Positions 9,413 through 17,322 of a stretch of DNA of 64,000 bases are shown here, in pieces (the first letter of the stretch is position 1; every line of letters starts with the position of its first letter). Both the position numbers and the translations under genes were made by a program. A model generated the notes under the pieces. That model made no database searches, was not told where the DNA came from, and saw only the letters and a program-made list of their open reading frames with translations. Location: positions 1 through 64,000 of the forward strand of contig NZ_CADFEN010000007.1 of assembly GCF_902833145.1 (NCBI RefSeq), read 5' to 3'. The stretch is from Burkholderia sp. BCC0506. GTDB taxonomy: Bacteria > Pseudomonadota > Gammaproteobacteria > Burkholderiales > Burkholderiaceae.

Positions 9413-10411
9413 GTGACGTCCGCCGTCGCTGTCGCGCCCGCCGCCTGCGTTTCACCGGTTTCGTCCCTCGCCCATTTCGGCTTCCTGACGCTGCCGAACT
9501 TCTCGATGATCGCGTTCTCGAGCGCGGTCGAAGTGCTTCGGATGGCGAACTACGTCGGACGGGCGGATCACTACCAGTGGTCGATCTACTCGCTCGACGG
9601 CGCGCCCGCGCATGCCAGCAACGGCATCGCGGTGCGGCCCACGCAGGCGCTCGACTACGACAACCTGCCCGACGTGATGATCGTGTGCGGCGGCATCCGC
9701 ATCCGCGACGTGGTCGACGAGCGCGCGAGAGAGACGCTCGCGGCGCTCGCCGAACGCGGACTGCCGCTCGGCGGCATCTGCACGGGCGCCTATGCGCTGA
9801 TGTCGAGCGGGCTGCTCGACGGCTATCGCTGCACCGTGCACTGGGAGAACCTGTCCGCGCTGCATTCCGAATTTCCGCAGGTGGGCTTCGCCGACGAGCT
9901 GTTCGTCGTCGATCGCGACCGGCTGACCTGCACCGGCGGCACCGCGCCGCTCGACCTGATGCTGAACCTCGTCGGCATGCGGTTCGGCCAGCAACTGGCC
10001 GCGCAGGTCTCCGAGCAGTTCATCCTGGAGCGCATCCGCAGTTCGACCGATACGCAGCCGATTCCGGTCGACGCGCGAGTCGGCTTCTCGCGCGCGGAGC
10101 TGATCGAGGTCGTGCGGCTGATGGAGGCGAACATCGAGGAGCCGCTGTCGCTCGAGGAACTCGCGCGGCTCGTGCGGCTGTCGCAGCGGCATCTGCAGCG
10201 CATGTTCAAGGTGTACCTGAACGTATCGCCGACCCACTACTACCTGACGCTGCGCCTGAAACGCGCGCGCGACCTGCTGCGCACGACCGACGCATCGATC
10301 GCGCGTGTCACGACGGTCTGCGGGTTTCATTCGCCGTGTCATTTCAGCAAGGCATACCGCGCGCAGTTCGGCCATGCGCCGAGCTACGAGCGCCGGCTGC
10401 CGGGGCGCTGA
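9413..10411 (+). CDS. GlxA-family AraC transcriptional regulator (GbdR-like)
   Basis: The 332-residue regulator has an N-terminal DJ-1/class I amidotransferase-like domain (about 20-190, with GICTGAYAL at the nucleophile-elbow position) and a C-terminal double HTH of AraC type (about 230-325, RLSQRHLQRMFKVYLNVSP and CGFHSPCHFSKAYRAQFG). The GTG at 9413 follows AGGAG (9402-9406) at 6 bases; the ATG at 9344 has no comparable site. It sits between the transporter genes and the binding-protein gene. By analogy with GbdR/CdhR it likely activates quaternary-amine uptake or breakdown. Confidence 0.88.
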   Translation: MTSAVAVAPAACVSPVSSLAHFGFLTLPNFSMIAFSSAVEVLRMANYVGRADHYQWSIYSLDGAPAHASNGIAVRPTQALDYDNLPDVMIVCGGIRIRDVVDERARETLAALAERGLPLGGICTGAYALMSSGLLDGYRCTVHWENLSALHSEFPQVGFADELFVVDRDRLTCTGGTAPLDLMLNLVGMRFGQQLAAQVSEQFILERIRSSTDTQPIPVDARVGFSRAELIEVVRLMEANIEEPLSLEELARLVRLSQRHLQRMFKVYLNVSPTHYYLTLRLKRARDLLRTTDASIARVTTVCGFHSPCHFSKAYRAQFGHAPSYERRLPGR

Positions 10412-10514
10412 CCGCGGCAATCATTCGGTCCGCGACGCCGCCGGGATCGCGGCGCGCGGCTTCAACAAGCGATCCCGCATTCAAGCAAACGACATCACTT
10501 TGAGGAGAAGCAAG

Positions 10515-11462
10515 ATGAAGCGCCTATTGATCGCAGCGGTGTGCGGGATCGGGATGACCGCACCGATGTCGGCCGTGTATGCGGCCGACCCGCCCGTGTG
10601 CAAGAACGTGCGCTTCGCCGACGTCGGCTGGTCCGACATCGCCGCGACCACGGGCCTCGCGTCGACGATGCTGCAGGGCCTCGGCTACAACCCGACGAAG
10701 ACGATCGCGTCGGTGCCGATCACGTTCGCGGGGATCAAGAGCAAGCAGATCGACGTGTTCCTCGGCTACTGGTCGCCGACGATGGACCCGATCATCCAGC
10801 CGTTCACGAAGGCCGGCACGATCAAGGTGCTCGCGACGCCGAACCTGACCGGCGCGAAATACACGCTCGCGGTGCCCGACTACGTGTACCAGGGCGGCCT
10901 GAAGTCGTTCGCGGACATCCAGAAATACGCGGACAAGCTCAACGGCAAGATCTACGGGATCGAGCCGGGCAACGACGGCAATGCGCTGATCAAGAAGATG
11001 ATCGACGGCAACCAGTTCGGCCTCGGCAAGTTCAAGCTGGTCGAGTCGAGCGAGGCGGGGATGCTGGTCGAGGTGAATCGCGCGATCCGCGACAAGCAGT
11101 GGATCGTGTTCCTCGGCTGGGAACCGCATCCGATGAACGTGCAGATGAAGATCGACTACCTGACCGGCGGCGACGACGTGTTCGGCCCGAACTACGGCGA
11201 GGCGAAGGTGCTGACGGCGACGCCGCCCGACTATTCGCAGCGCTGCCCGAACGTCGCGAAGTTCGTGTCGAACCTGCAGTTCACGACGGCGATCGAGAAC
11301 CACGTGATGGTGCCGATCATGAACAAGCAGGATCCGAACAAGGCCGCCGCCGAATGGCTGAAGGCGAACCCGCAAGCGCTCGACAAGTGGCTGGCCGGCG
11401 TGACGACGCTCGACGGCAAGCCGGGGCTGCCGGCGGTGAAGGCGTACCTCGGCGTGCATTGA
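10515..11462 (+). CDS. Choline/glycine betaine ABC transporter substrate-binding protein
   Basis: This 315-residue periplasmic protein has a signal peptide (MKRLLIAAVCGIGMTAPMSA, cleaved near AYAAD) and the two-lobed OpuAC fold of ChoX/CbcX proteins. Aromatic residues that usually cage the trimethylammonium group are present in VGWSD, LGYWSPTMD and LGWEPHPMN. Ribosome site GAGGAG at 10502-10507 is strong. It completes the importer encoded at 7247-9305, being separated from it only by the regulator gene. A terminator follows 50 bases after the stop. Confidence 0.9.
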   Translation: MKRLLIAAVCGIGMTAPMSAVYAADPPVCKNVRFADVGWSDIAATTGLASTMLQGLGYNPTKTIASVPITFAGIKSKQIDVFLGYWSPTMDPIIQPFTKAGTIKVLATPNLTGAKYTLAVPDYVYQGGLKSFADIQKYADKLNGKIYGIEPGNDGNALIKKMIDGNQFGLGKFKLVESSEAGMLVEVNRAIRDKQWIVFLGWEPHPMNVQMKIDYLTGGDDVFGPNYGEAKVLTATPPDYSQRCPNVAKFVSNLQFTTAIENHVMVPIMNKQDPNKAAAEWLKANPQALDKWLAGVTTLDGKPGLPAVKAYLGVH

Positions 11463-11512
11463 GCGACGCGTCGGGCCGTGCGGCGGCGACCCGAAACCTG
11501 ACGTGCATGACG

Positions 11513-11552
11513 AGCCGGCGCAAGCAGGGTGCCCTGCTGGCGCCGGCTTTTT
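11513..11552 (+). terminator. Rho-independent terminator after the choline importer
   Basis: AGCCGGCGC (11513-11521) pairs with GCGCCGGCT (11540-11548). A second stem, AGCAGGG with CCCTGCT, closes the same hairpin on a two-base loop. A run of five T follows directly (11548-11552). This is among the best intrinsic terminators in the window. Confidence 0.88.
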
Positions 11553-11628
11553 GCTGCCCGCTTCGCGCTTGGCCCGACCGCCGGCCGGCGATGCGCTAGA
11601 CTGCTCGATCCCGATCGAGGAGACGGCA

Positions 11629-11757
11629 ATGACCCGCAGCACGCTCGATGCATCCGGATGGCAACCGGCAGCCGCCACGCGGCCGAATGGCGCGACCGTT
11701 TCGGCCGGCACCCGCTGCGACGGGGCGATGCCGCACCGCGGCCATCCACGCGCATGA
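11629..11757 (+). CDS. Short upstream reading frame coupled to the TRIC-like gene
   Basis: This 42-codon frame has a better ribosome site (GAGGAGAC at 11617-11624) than the gene it precedes. It ends in TGA overlapping the ATG of the next gene as ATGA. The peptide (MTRSTLDASGWQPAAATRPN and onward) has no recognised domain. The strong initiation signal and stop/start overlap suggest that translation of this frame drives the downstream channel gene. It could also be a leader peptide, or the original 5' end of that gene after a frameshift. Confidence 0.4.
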   Translation: MTRSTLDASGWQPAAATRPNGATVSAGTRCDGAMPHRGHPRA

Positions 11758-12380
11758 AGCGCATCGACCAGGTCGTGCTCGCCGCCGATCTCGCGGGCAC
11801 GGCGGTGTTCGCGATCGAGGGCGCCAATGCGGCGATCGGCGCCGGTCTCGACCTGTTCGGGGTGATGGTGCTGTCGCTCGTCGTCGCGCTCGGCGGCGGC
11901 GTGATTCGCGACCTGCTGATCGGCGCCCGCCCGCCGAGCGCCGTGAGCGACTGGCGTTATCCGGCGCTCGCGTTCGCGGCCGGGCTGTTCGCGTTCGTGT
12001 TCCATGCGCGGGTCGCCGCGTTCCCGCCGTCGCTGCTGACGGCGCTCGATGCGGCCGGCCTCGCGTTGTTCGCGGTCGCGGGGGCAGTGAAGGCGCTCGA
12101 TTTTCGCGTCCACCCGTTCATTGCCACGCTGATGGGCGCCGTGACCGGCTGCGGGGGCGGCGTCGTGCGCGATGTGCTGCTCGCGCGGATACCGGTCGTG
12201 CTGGTCACGGACATCTATGCGAGTGCGGCGCTGCTCGGCGCGGTCGTCGTCGTGTCGTGCCGGCGTCTCGGGTGCCCGCCCGTCGTCGCGGCCGTGCTCG
12301 GCGGCGTCGCCTGTTTTGCGCTGCGGATGGCGGCGGTGCGCTTCGGGTGGCAGTTGCCGAAAATCGCCGTGGGGGCGTAA
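11754..12380 (+). CDS. TRIC/UPF0126 family membrane channel protein (YicG-like)
   Basis: The 208-residue protein holds two internal repeats, each of three helices. The paired signatures are GGGVIRDLLIG (about residue 43) and GGGVVRDVLLA (about residue 129). This is the duplicated architecture of prokaryotic TRIC-type cation channels. The ATG at 11754 has no good ribosome site of its own and lies within ATGA of the preceding short frame, implying coupling. It converges with the PACE gene, 9 bases away. Confidence 0.85.
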   Translation: MKRIDQVVLAADLAGTAVFAIEGANAAIGAGLDLFGVMVLSLVVALGGGVIRDLLIGARPPSAVSDWRYPALAFAAGLFAFVFHARVAAFPPSLLTALDAAGLALFAVAGAVKALDFRVHPFIATLMGAVTGCGGGVVRDVLLARIPVVLVTDIYASAALLGAVVVVSCRRLGCPPVVAAVLGGVACFALRMAAVRFGWQLPKIAVGA

Positions 12381-12389
12381 GGGCCCGAC

Positions 12390-12845
12390 TCACGAGTGCT
12401 TCGTCGCCGCCGGCACGTCGAACACGCGATCGAATGCCCACTGGAACACGAACGCGTAGCAGAAGAAGAACACGAACAGCCCGATATCGACGACGAACGC
12501 GTCGAACCACGAGATGTCGAGCCACCACGACACGACCGGCACGAGGATGAAGATCAGGCCGCCCTCGAATCCGGTCGCATGCAGGATGCGCCGCCCGAGC
12601 GTACGCGTCGGCTGCCGGCGCGATGCTTCCCAACGCTCGAACAGCGCGTTGAAGATCATGTTCCACAGCATCGCGATCGCCGACATCGTCGCCGACAGCG
12701 CGCCCGAATAGACGAGGTCCTGCTTGAAGATCGCCGCGATTGCGGGCGAGATGCAGGAAATGGCGATCGCTTCGTAGAGCACCGCCTGCGTGATCCTGCG
12801 CGGTAGGCCTTGCACGGGGTTCCTCCGGTTCGACGGCGGCGTCAT
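12390..12845 (-). CDS. PACE family multidrug/biocide efflux transporter
   Basis: The 151-residue protein has four membrane helices in two tandem bacterial transmembrane-pair domains. The first contains AVLYEAIAISCISPAIAAIF and ATMSAIAMLWNMIFNALFE; the second HATGFEGGLIFILVPVVSWW and FFFCYAFVFQWAFDRVFD. Conserved acidic/Asn positions (E in the first helix, W-N in the second) match the AceI family of proton-coupled exporters of chlorhexidine-like cations and polyamines. Divergent transcription from a LysR gene is the usual PACE arrangement. The actual substrate is not predictable. Confidence 0.88.
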   Translation of the reverse strand: MTPPSNRRNPVQGLPRRITQAVLYEAIAISCISPAIAAIFKQDLVYSGALSATMSAIAMLWNMIFNALFERWEASRRQPTRTLGRRILHATGFEGGLIFILVPVVSWWLDISWFDAFVVDIGLFVFFFCYAFVFQWAFDRVFDVPAATKHS

Positions 12846-12910
12846 GCCGCGACGTCCCGCAAGGCTAGCCGCGTTGCGTAGCCGCTTCAATTCACCTAAT
12901 CTCACCCGCA

Positions 12911-12925
12911 TTGAATCGAATTCAA
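12911..12925. promoter_or_regulatory. Putative LysR-type operator
   Basis: TTGAATCGAATTCAA is a TTGAA-N5-TTCAA dyad and satisfies the T-N11-A rule for LysR-family sites. It lies in the 108-base gap between the divergent PACE gene and the LysR gene, 29 bases before the regulator start. A second, wider pair (TTCAAT near 12887, ATTGAA near 12910) overlaps it. Confidence 0.6.
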
Positions 12926-12953
12926 CCCGGCCGCATCCGGCCTGCGAGGCTCC

Positions 12954-13898
12954 GTGTTCTCGAAAATTCCCCTGACCGCGTTGCGTGTATTCGAAGCGTC
13001 GGCGCGGCTTGGCACGTTCAAGGCCGCCGCGGACGAGCTGTCCGTGACGCCGGCCGCCGTGTCGCACCAGATCAAGTCGCTCGAAAGCCGCGTCGGCGTG
13101 CTGCTGTTCGAGCGCAGCGCGGGCGGCGCGAAGCTGACGGCCGAAGGCGAGCAACTGTTTCGCGCGAGTCACGATGCATTGCTGGCACTGAGCCGCGGGC
13201 TCGACGCGGTGCGTCCCGATGCGGCCGGCGAGCGCACGCTCGTGCTGACCACCACGCCCGCGTTTGCGGCGATGTGGCTGATTCCGCGTCTCGGTGCGTT
13301 TCGCCGGGTCGATCCGCATCTGCACATCAAGGTCGAAACGGGGAACGCGCTCGTCGATCTCGAACGCGATGCACGGATCGATCTCGCGATTCGCGCGACG
13401 GCGCGCAAGTTTCCCGCGTTGCACGAGATCGCGCTGATCGACGAGTATTTCGGTGCGTATGCGGCGGCCGGGTTCGACGCGCATCGCACCGACGCGCCGC
13501 TCGACCTGATCGAGACCGTGTGGGATACGCCGCTGCCCGTGTCGGTCGACTGGGCGTCGTGGTGTCGTGCGGCGGGCCGGCAAGCGTGGCTCGAACGCGC
13601 GGTGTTTCGCCATTACGACGACGAGCATTACGCATTGCAGGCCGTGCTGCACGGGCAGGGTATCGCGCTGCTCAGCTCCGTGCTGGCCGCCGAGCATGTC
13701 GAGCGCGGTGCATTGCTGCCGGTCGACCCCGCGGTGCGGCTCGACGGCGCGCGCTTCGTCGCGCTGTGCCGGCCGGGGCGCGAGCGCGAGCCGCAGGTCA
13801 GGCGGTTTCTCGACTGGCTCGAAGCGGAAATCGCGCACACGCGCGACGCGGTGGCGCGGATGGCGGCCGATGACCGCCGCGCCGCTACCCGAAGCTGA
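12954..13898 (+). CDS. LysR family transcriptional regulator (GcvA-like)
   Basis: The 314-residue LysR regulator carries a winged HTH at about residues 7-65 (LTALRVFEASARLGTFKAAA, then SVTPAAVSHQIKSLE). The effector domain that follows has the GcvA-subgroup pattern (PRLGAFRRVDPHLHIKV, then DLAIRATA). The start is GTG at 12954. It is divergent from the PACE efflux gene and a LysR-type dyad lies between them, so control of efflux by an efflux substrate is likely. Its last 14 bases overlap the 3' end of the convergent gene on the other strand. Confidence 0.88.
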   Translation: MFSKIPLTALRVFEASARLGTFKAAADELSVTPAAVSHQIKSLESRVGVLLFERSAGGAKLTAEGEQLFRASHDALLALSRGLDAVRPDAAGERTLVLTTTPAFAAMWLIPRLGAFRRVDPHLHIKVETGNALVDLERDARIDLAIRATARKFPALHEIALIDEYFGAYAAAGFDAHRTDAPLDLIETVWDTPLPVSVDWASWCRAAGRQAWLERAVFRHYDDEHYALQAVLHGQGIALLSSVLAAEHVERGALLPVDPAVRLDGARFVALCRPGREREPQVRRFLDWLEAEIAHTRDAVARMAADDRRAATRS

Positions 13899-15033
13899 CG
13901 CAATACACCGGCGGCAAGTGTGCCGATATCTGTTGCCAGTGCTCGCCGCCATCGGCGGACGTCCATAACCCGCCGGTCGTCGACGCCATCGCGAGGCGCG
14001 TGCCGGAATCGTCCACCGCGAGCCCGTGCCGGTACACGAGGTCGTACGCGGGCGCGGCCGGCAATCCGTTCGACAGGCTTTCGAAACTGCGGCCGCCGTC
14101 GCGTGTGCGTGTGACGACGAATCGGCCATTTACCGGGATCCGGCACGCATCCTTCACGGCCGGCACGAACCACGCGGTATCCGGTTCGTGCGGATGCACG
14201 GCCACCGCGAAGCCGAAGCTCGACGGTTGCGCTTCGATCCGCCGCCAGTGTTCGCCGCCGTCGGTCGAGCGGAAGATCGCGCAGTGATGCTGCGTCCACA
14301 GTACGTCGGGGTTGGCCGCGCACTGCACGACGCGGTGCGGATCCTGCATGTTCGGTTCGCCGCGCCGTTCGGGCGGCATATAGTCGGCTTCCATGCCTTC
14401 GGCGGTCACGCGCCATGTCGCGCCGCCGTCCGCGGTCTGCCAGACGCCGCCGCACGAGATGCCGACGGTGACGTGCCGGCTGTCGCGCGGATCGACCATC
14501 ACCGAATGGATGCCCGGCGCGTCGTACCCGCCGCCGCCCCATTCGGCGCGTTCCGGGCGATCCCACAGCGGGCGGTTAAGGACCCACGAATCGCCGTGGT
14601 CGTCCGAGCGGAACAGGCCGCCGGGAATCGTGCCGGCCCACAGCACGCCCGGTTCGTCCGTGCCGCCGGCTTCGAGCGACCAGATTTGCTGAAGGGACCA
14701 TGGCGGTTGCGGCGATCCGGCCGGCTCGTGGTCGGTGTCGCTGCCGCCTGCGCGCGTGTCGGCACGGACAGGCGACACATCGGCCGGCTGCGGCGGATAG
14801 ACCGGAACGGCACATTCTTCCCAGTCGGTGGCGCCGGCGCGCAGACGATGCAGCTTCACGCCGAAATGGCCGAGGTTGAGCGCCGCATACAGCGTGCCGT
14901 CGCGCGGATCGGCGAGCGCCATGCTGACGGGCTCGCCGACGAAATGCGGTTCGCCGAGCGTCCAGCCGCCGTTACCGTCGGGTGACAGGACGAACAGGCC
15001 CTTGCGGGTGGCGACGAGCAGTCGATCGTTCAT
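13885..15033 (-). CDS. BNR/sialidase-like repeat protein (beta-propeller)
   Basis: The 382-residue protein is made of repeated beta-propeller blades with Asp-box motifs of the S-x-D-x-G-x-x-W type (SDDHGDSW, TADGGATWR, STDGGEHWR, TRDGGRSF, SADGGEHWQ). There is no signal peptide, so it is cytosolic. Catalytic residues of true sialidases are not evident. It is the last of three same-strand genes after a hydroxylase and a MoaD/ThiS-like protein, spaced 73-101 bases apart. The molecular role is unknown. Its 3' end overlaps the LysR gene by 14 bases. Confidence 0.82.
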   Translation of the reverse strand: MNDRLLVATRKGLFVLSPDGNGGWTLGEPHFVGEPVSMALADPRDGTLYAALNLGHFGVKLHRLRAGATDWEECAVPVYPPQPADVSPVRADTRAGGSDTDHEPAGSPQPPWSLQQIWSLEAGGTDEPGVLWAGTIPGGLFRSDDHGDSWVLNRPLWDRPERAEWGGGGYDAPGIHSVMVDPRDSRHVTVGISCGGVWQTADGGATWRVTAEGMEADYMPPERRGEPNMQDPHRVVQCAANPDVLWTQHHCAIFRSTDGGEHWRRIEAQPSSFGFAVAVHPHEPDTAWFVPAVKDACRIPVNGRFVVTRTRDGGRSFESLSNGLPAAPAYDLVYRHGLAVDDSGTRLAMASTTGGLWTSADGGEHWQQISAHLPPVYCVSFG

Positions 15034-15106
15034 TTGCGATGTCTCCGGATGGTCCGCCTCGGTACGACGGCACTGGGTATGGGGATGCGCCCGTGCATCG
15101 GTCCCT

Positions 15107-15376
15107 TTATCCGCCGGTGAGCGCCTGCACGACATACACGCGGCTGGTGTCGCCAAGCGCGTCGGACAGGTGTTGCCGGTCGCGGATCGGCTGGCCGTCG
15201 ATGAACACCGACAGGTGCTTTCGCAGTGCGCCCTGGTCGTCGACGATGTAGCCGCGCAGCCGCGGCTGTTCGCTGAAAATGGTGTCGAATGCTTCGCCGA
15301 CCGTGTGCGCGTCGATGTCGCGCTCGGGTGTTTCGACATGCCGCTGGATCGACGCGGCGAAGAAGAGGTGCGCCAT
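15107..15376 (-). CDS. MoaD/ThiS family ubiquitin-like protein
   Basis: The 89-residue beta-grasp protein (MAHLFFAASIQRHV and RGYIVDDQGALRKHLSVFID) ends in ALTGG. A C-terminal Gly-Gly is the feature that lets MoaD, ThiS and related carriers be adenylated and thiocarboxylated. No molybdopterin or thiamin synthesis gene and no E1-like enzyme lies nearby. It could be a sulfur carrier for an unrecognised pathway or a protein-modifying tag. The genomic link is to the BNR protein downstream and the hydroxylase upstream. Confidence 0.82.
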   Translation of the reverse strand: MAHLFFAASIQRHVETPERDIDAHTVGEAFDTIFSEQPRLRGYIVDDQGALRKHLSVFIDGQPIRDRQHLSDALGDTSRVYVVQALTGG

Positions 15377-15477
15377 GGCGGTAGCTGGCAGGAGCCGCAC
15401 GAAGGGACGGCTTGTAGTGTAGGCGATCCGGTGCATGCCGATAGGTGCATTGAAGGCGCCGTGCAGGGTGGCGGCGG

Positions 15478-16167
15478 CTACACCGGAATCGACCGCCCCC
15501 TGATCCGGATCCCGAGCCGCACGACGCCGATCACCGCATTGGACAGCCACATGAGCCAGCGCGGCATCCCGCGCCGGCGAATGTCGAGCAGCAGCACGAT
15601 CCGCACTTCGTCGCTGTCGTTCCATACCTCGTGCGTGAACGTGTCGTCCCACAGCAGGAAGCGGCCTTCGTCGAGCCGGTATTCGTGGCCGTCGACCTTC
15701 AGCACGGCGGCCGGCGTGCCGTCCGCGCGCTTCGGCATCGACAGCACGAGATAGCCGCGCAGGATGCCGCGAAACGGCCCGCGATGCGGCGGGATGTGCT
15801 TGCCGGGCGCGAGGAACGACAGCGATGCGGACAGCACGTCCGGCGACGCCGCGACGAGCGACGCGACGGTCGGGCAGCGCGACAGGTTGCGCGCAAACGG
15901 CTGGCCGTACGCCTGCATGATGAACATGCGCCAGTCGCGGGCGTCGTTGGCCGAGATGTCGTACTGCTCGCGCATGATTTCGTGAAAGCGCGGGATGCGC
16001 GGCATGTCGCGTGCGACGTCGAGCGCCTCCGCGCGGATCGCGGGCCACGCACGCACGAAACGCTCGGCATCCGGGAATGCGGTCGCGTCGAGCACCGCGC
16101 CGCTGTCGATATGGCGGTCGTACAGCGTGCGCAGCAGGGCGGCTGCATGGTCGTAGGCGGCGGACAT
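15478..16167 (-). CDS. Aspartyl/asparaginyl beta-hydroxylase family dioxygenase (LpxO-like)
   Basis: The 229-residue Fe(II)/2-oxoglutarate oxygenase has the AspH/LpxO cupin core. Key residues are His128 in HIPPHRGPFRG, His179 in DDTFTHEVWN and Arg189 in VRIVLLLD, which would bind iron and 2-oxoglutarate. It lacks an N-terminal membrane helix, unlike classical LpxO, so a soluble substrate is possible. It is first in a same-strand run with the ubiquitin-like and BNR genes. Family assignment is firm, the substrate is not. Confidence 0.85.
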   Translation of the reverse strand: MSAAYDHAAALLRTLYDRHIDSGAVLDATAFPDAERFVRAWPAIRAEALDVARDMPRIPRFHEIMREQYDISANDARDWRMFIMQAYGQPFARNLSRCPTVASLVAASPDVLSASLSFLAPGKHIPPHRGPFRGILRGYLVLSMPKRADGTPAAVLKVDGHEYRLDEGRFLLWDDTFTHEVWNDSDEVRIVLLLDIRRRGMPRWLMWLSNAVIGVVRLGIRIRGRSIPV

Positions 16168-16378
16168 GGGCGATCGATGGGCGGTCCGGATGAAGTGCTG
16201 GTCAGTCTGCCCGAAGCGCGACGGGCATTGCGTTACGTCAGGTTACGCCGGCTGACGAATGAATGACAGTTCGATGAAGGTCCGGCAGGCGCGAATGGAC
16301 AAGCCGGGAATAAACACAGCCCCTCCGTCGTCATACGGGTGTAGCACGTCGTCTCGTTGACTGATGAAGGAGTGGAAC

Positions 16379-16723
16379 ATGAAAACCCAATGGCTGGTAG
16401 CCGCCACGGTGGCGGTGGTGTCTCTCGCAGGTGTCGCGACGCAAGCGTCGGCACAGGCGCTCACGCGCGAGCAGGTCCGGCAGGAACTGATCGATGCGGA
16501 AAACAACGGGCTGCGCTTCGTGACCGATACGTCGTATCCGGACGTGAGTCCGCTGTTCCAGCAGCAGGCCGGGCGGATGCCGCAGCGGCAGGCCAGCACG
16601 GCGGTCGGCAGCGATCCGGCCATGTCGTCCGAAGCCGGCAAGCCGGCGACGATGTCGCCGCATCCGGGTACCGCCGCCTGCGTCGGCCCCGCCAGCTTCT
16701 GCACGATCTATTTCGGCAGCTGA
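16379..16723 (+). CDS. DUF4148 exported protein (first of pair)
   Basis: The 114-residue protein has a signal peptide with likely cleavage after ASAQA, then the DUF4148 signature ALTREQVRQELIDAENNG. DUF4148 proteins are small secreted or periplasmic Burkholderiales proteins of unknown function. The C-terminal half is Gly/Pro/Ala-rich with two cysteines (ACVGPASFC) that could form a disulfide. AAGGAG precedes the ATG at 16379. A paralogue follows 71 bases downstream. Confidence 0.85.
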   Translation: MKTQWLVAATVAVVSLAGVATQASAQALTREQVRQELIDAENNGLRFVTDTSYPDVSPLFQQQAGRMPQRQASTAVGSDPAMSSEAGKPATMSPHPGTAACVGPASFCTIYFGS

Positions 16724-16794
16724 TCCACCCGCCTGCATGTGCAGGTCATGCTTGTCCCGTGGTTGATCGGTACATCACATTGAAGGAGTTCATG

Positions 16795-17070
16795 ATGAAA
16801 ACATATATCGCACTACTGACGATGATCGGTACGCTCGTCGGTCAGTCGGCATTCGCCCAATCGACCGCGCCGCTCACGCGTGCGCAGGTTCGCGACGAAC
16901 TGATGCGCCTCGAAGCGGCCGGGTACGACCCGGCGAAGGGCGACGACGGCGAGTATCCGGCCGACATCCAGGCCGCGGAAGCGAAGCTCGCCGAGCAGGA
17001 TCGGGCGCGCATGGCGGCGTCGGCCGCGCCGGCGGACGCGCCCGGCATGCCGGCGCCGGTCGGCAACTAG
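16795..17070 (+). CDS. DUF4148 exported protein (second of pair)
   Basis: The 91-residue paralogue has a signal peptide (MKTYIALLTMIGTLVGQSAF) and the motif PLTRAQVRDELMRLEAAGYD, followed by DDGEYPADIQAAEAKLAEQD. It matches the canonical DUF4148 better than its upstream neighbour and lacks the cysteine tail. AAGGAG at 16783-16788 favours the second of two ATG codons (16795, 6 bases away). The pair probably arose by tandem duplication and later divergence. Confidence 0.85.
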   Translation: MKTYIALLTMIGTLVGQSAFAQSTAPLTRAQVRDELMRLEAAGYDPAKGDDGEYPADIQAAEAKLAEQDRARMAASAAPADAPGMPAPVGN

Positions 17071-17287
17071 GGGCCGACATGTACCCGTGTTGCGAGAGGC
17101 CGTCGGCATCGCGACAGAGCGAGGCACGCGCGCTGCGGGTCGCGCGGATACGAATCGTGTGGAGCGGCGGCGCGGTGTCGTCCCGGCGCCGATGCGCGCT
17201 TCATGCCGGCGCGCGCGCTCGACGTGAAGCGTCCGGGTAGGCAGGCGGGCGGGACGCGACGCGCGCCGTGGCGCGTCGGAACAGCGA

Positions 17288-17311
17288 TCGGGCCGCGGCG
17301 AGGCGGCCCGA
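17288..17311. repeat. GC-rich inverted repeat at the end of the tetronate operon
   Basis: TCGGGCCGC (17288-17296) and GCGGCCCGA (17303-17311) form a perfect 9-base stem with a 6-base loop. It lies 12 bases beyond the stop of denD, so it may end that transcript. No T-run follows on either strand, so factor-independent termination is doubtful. The 250-base gap 17071-17322 otherwise shows nothing. Confidence 0.5.
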
Positions 17312-17322
17312 CCCGGCCCAAA

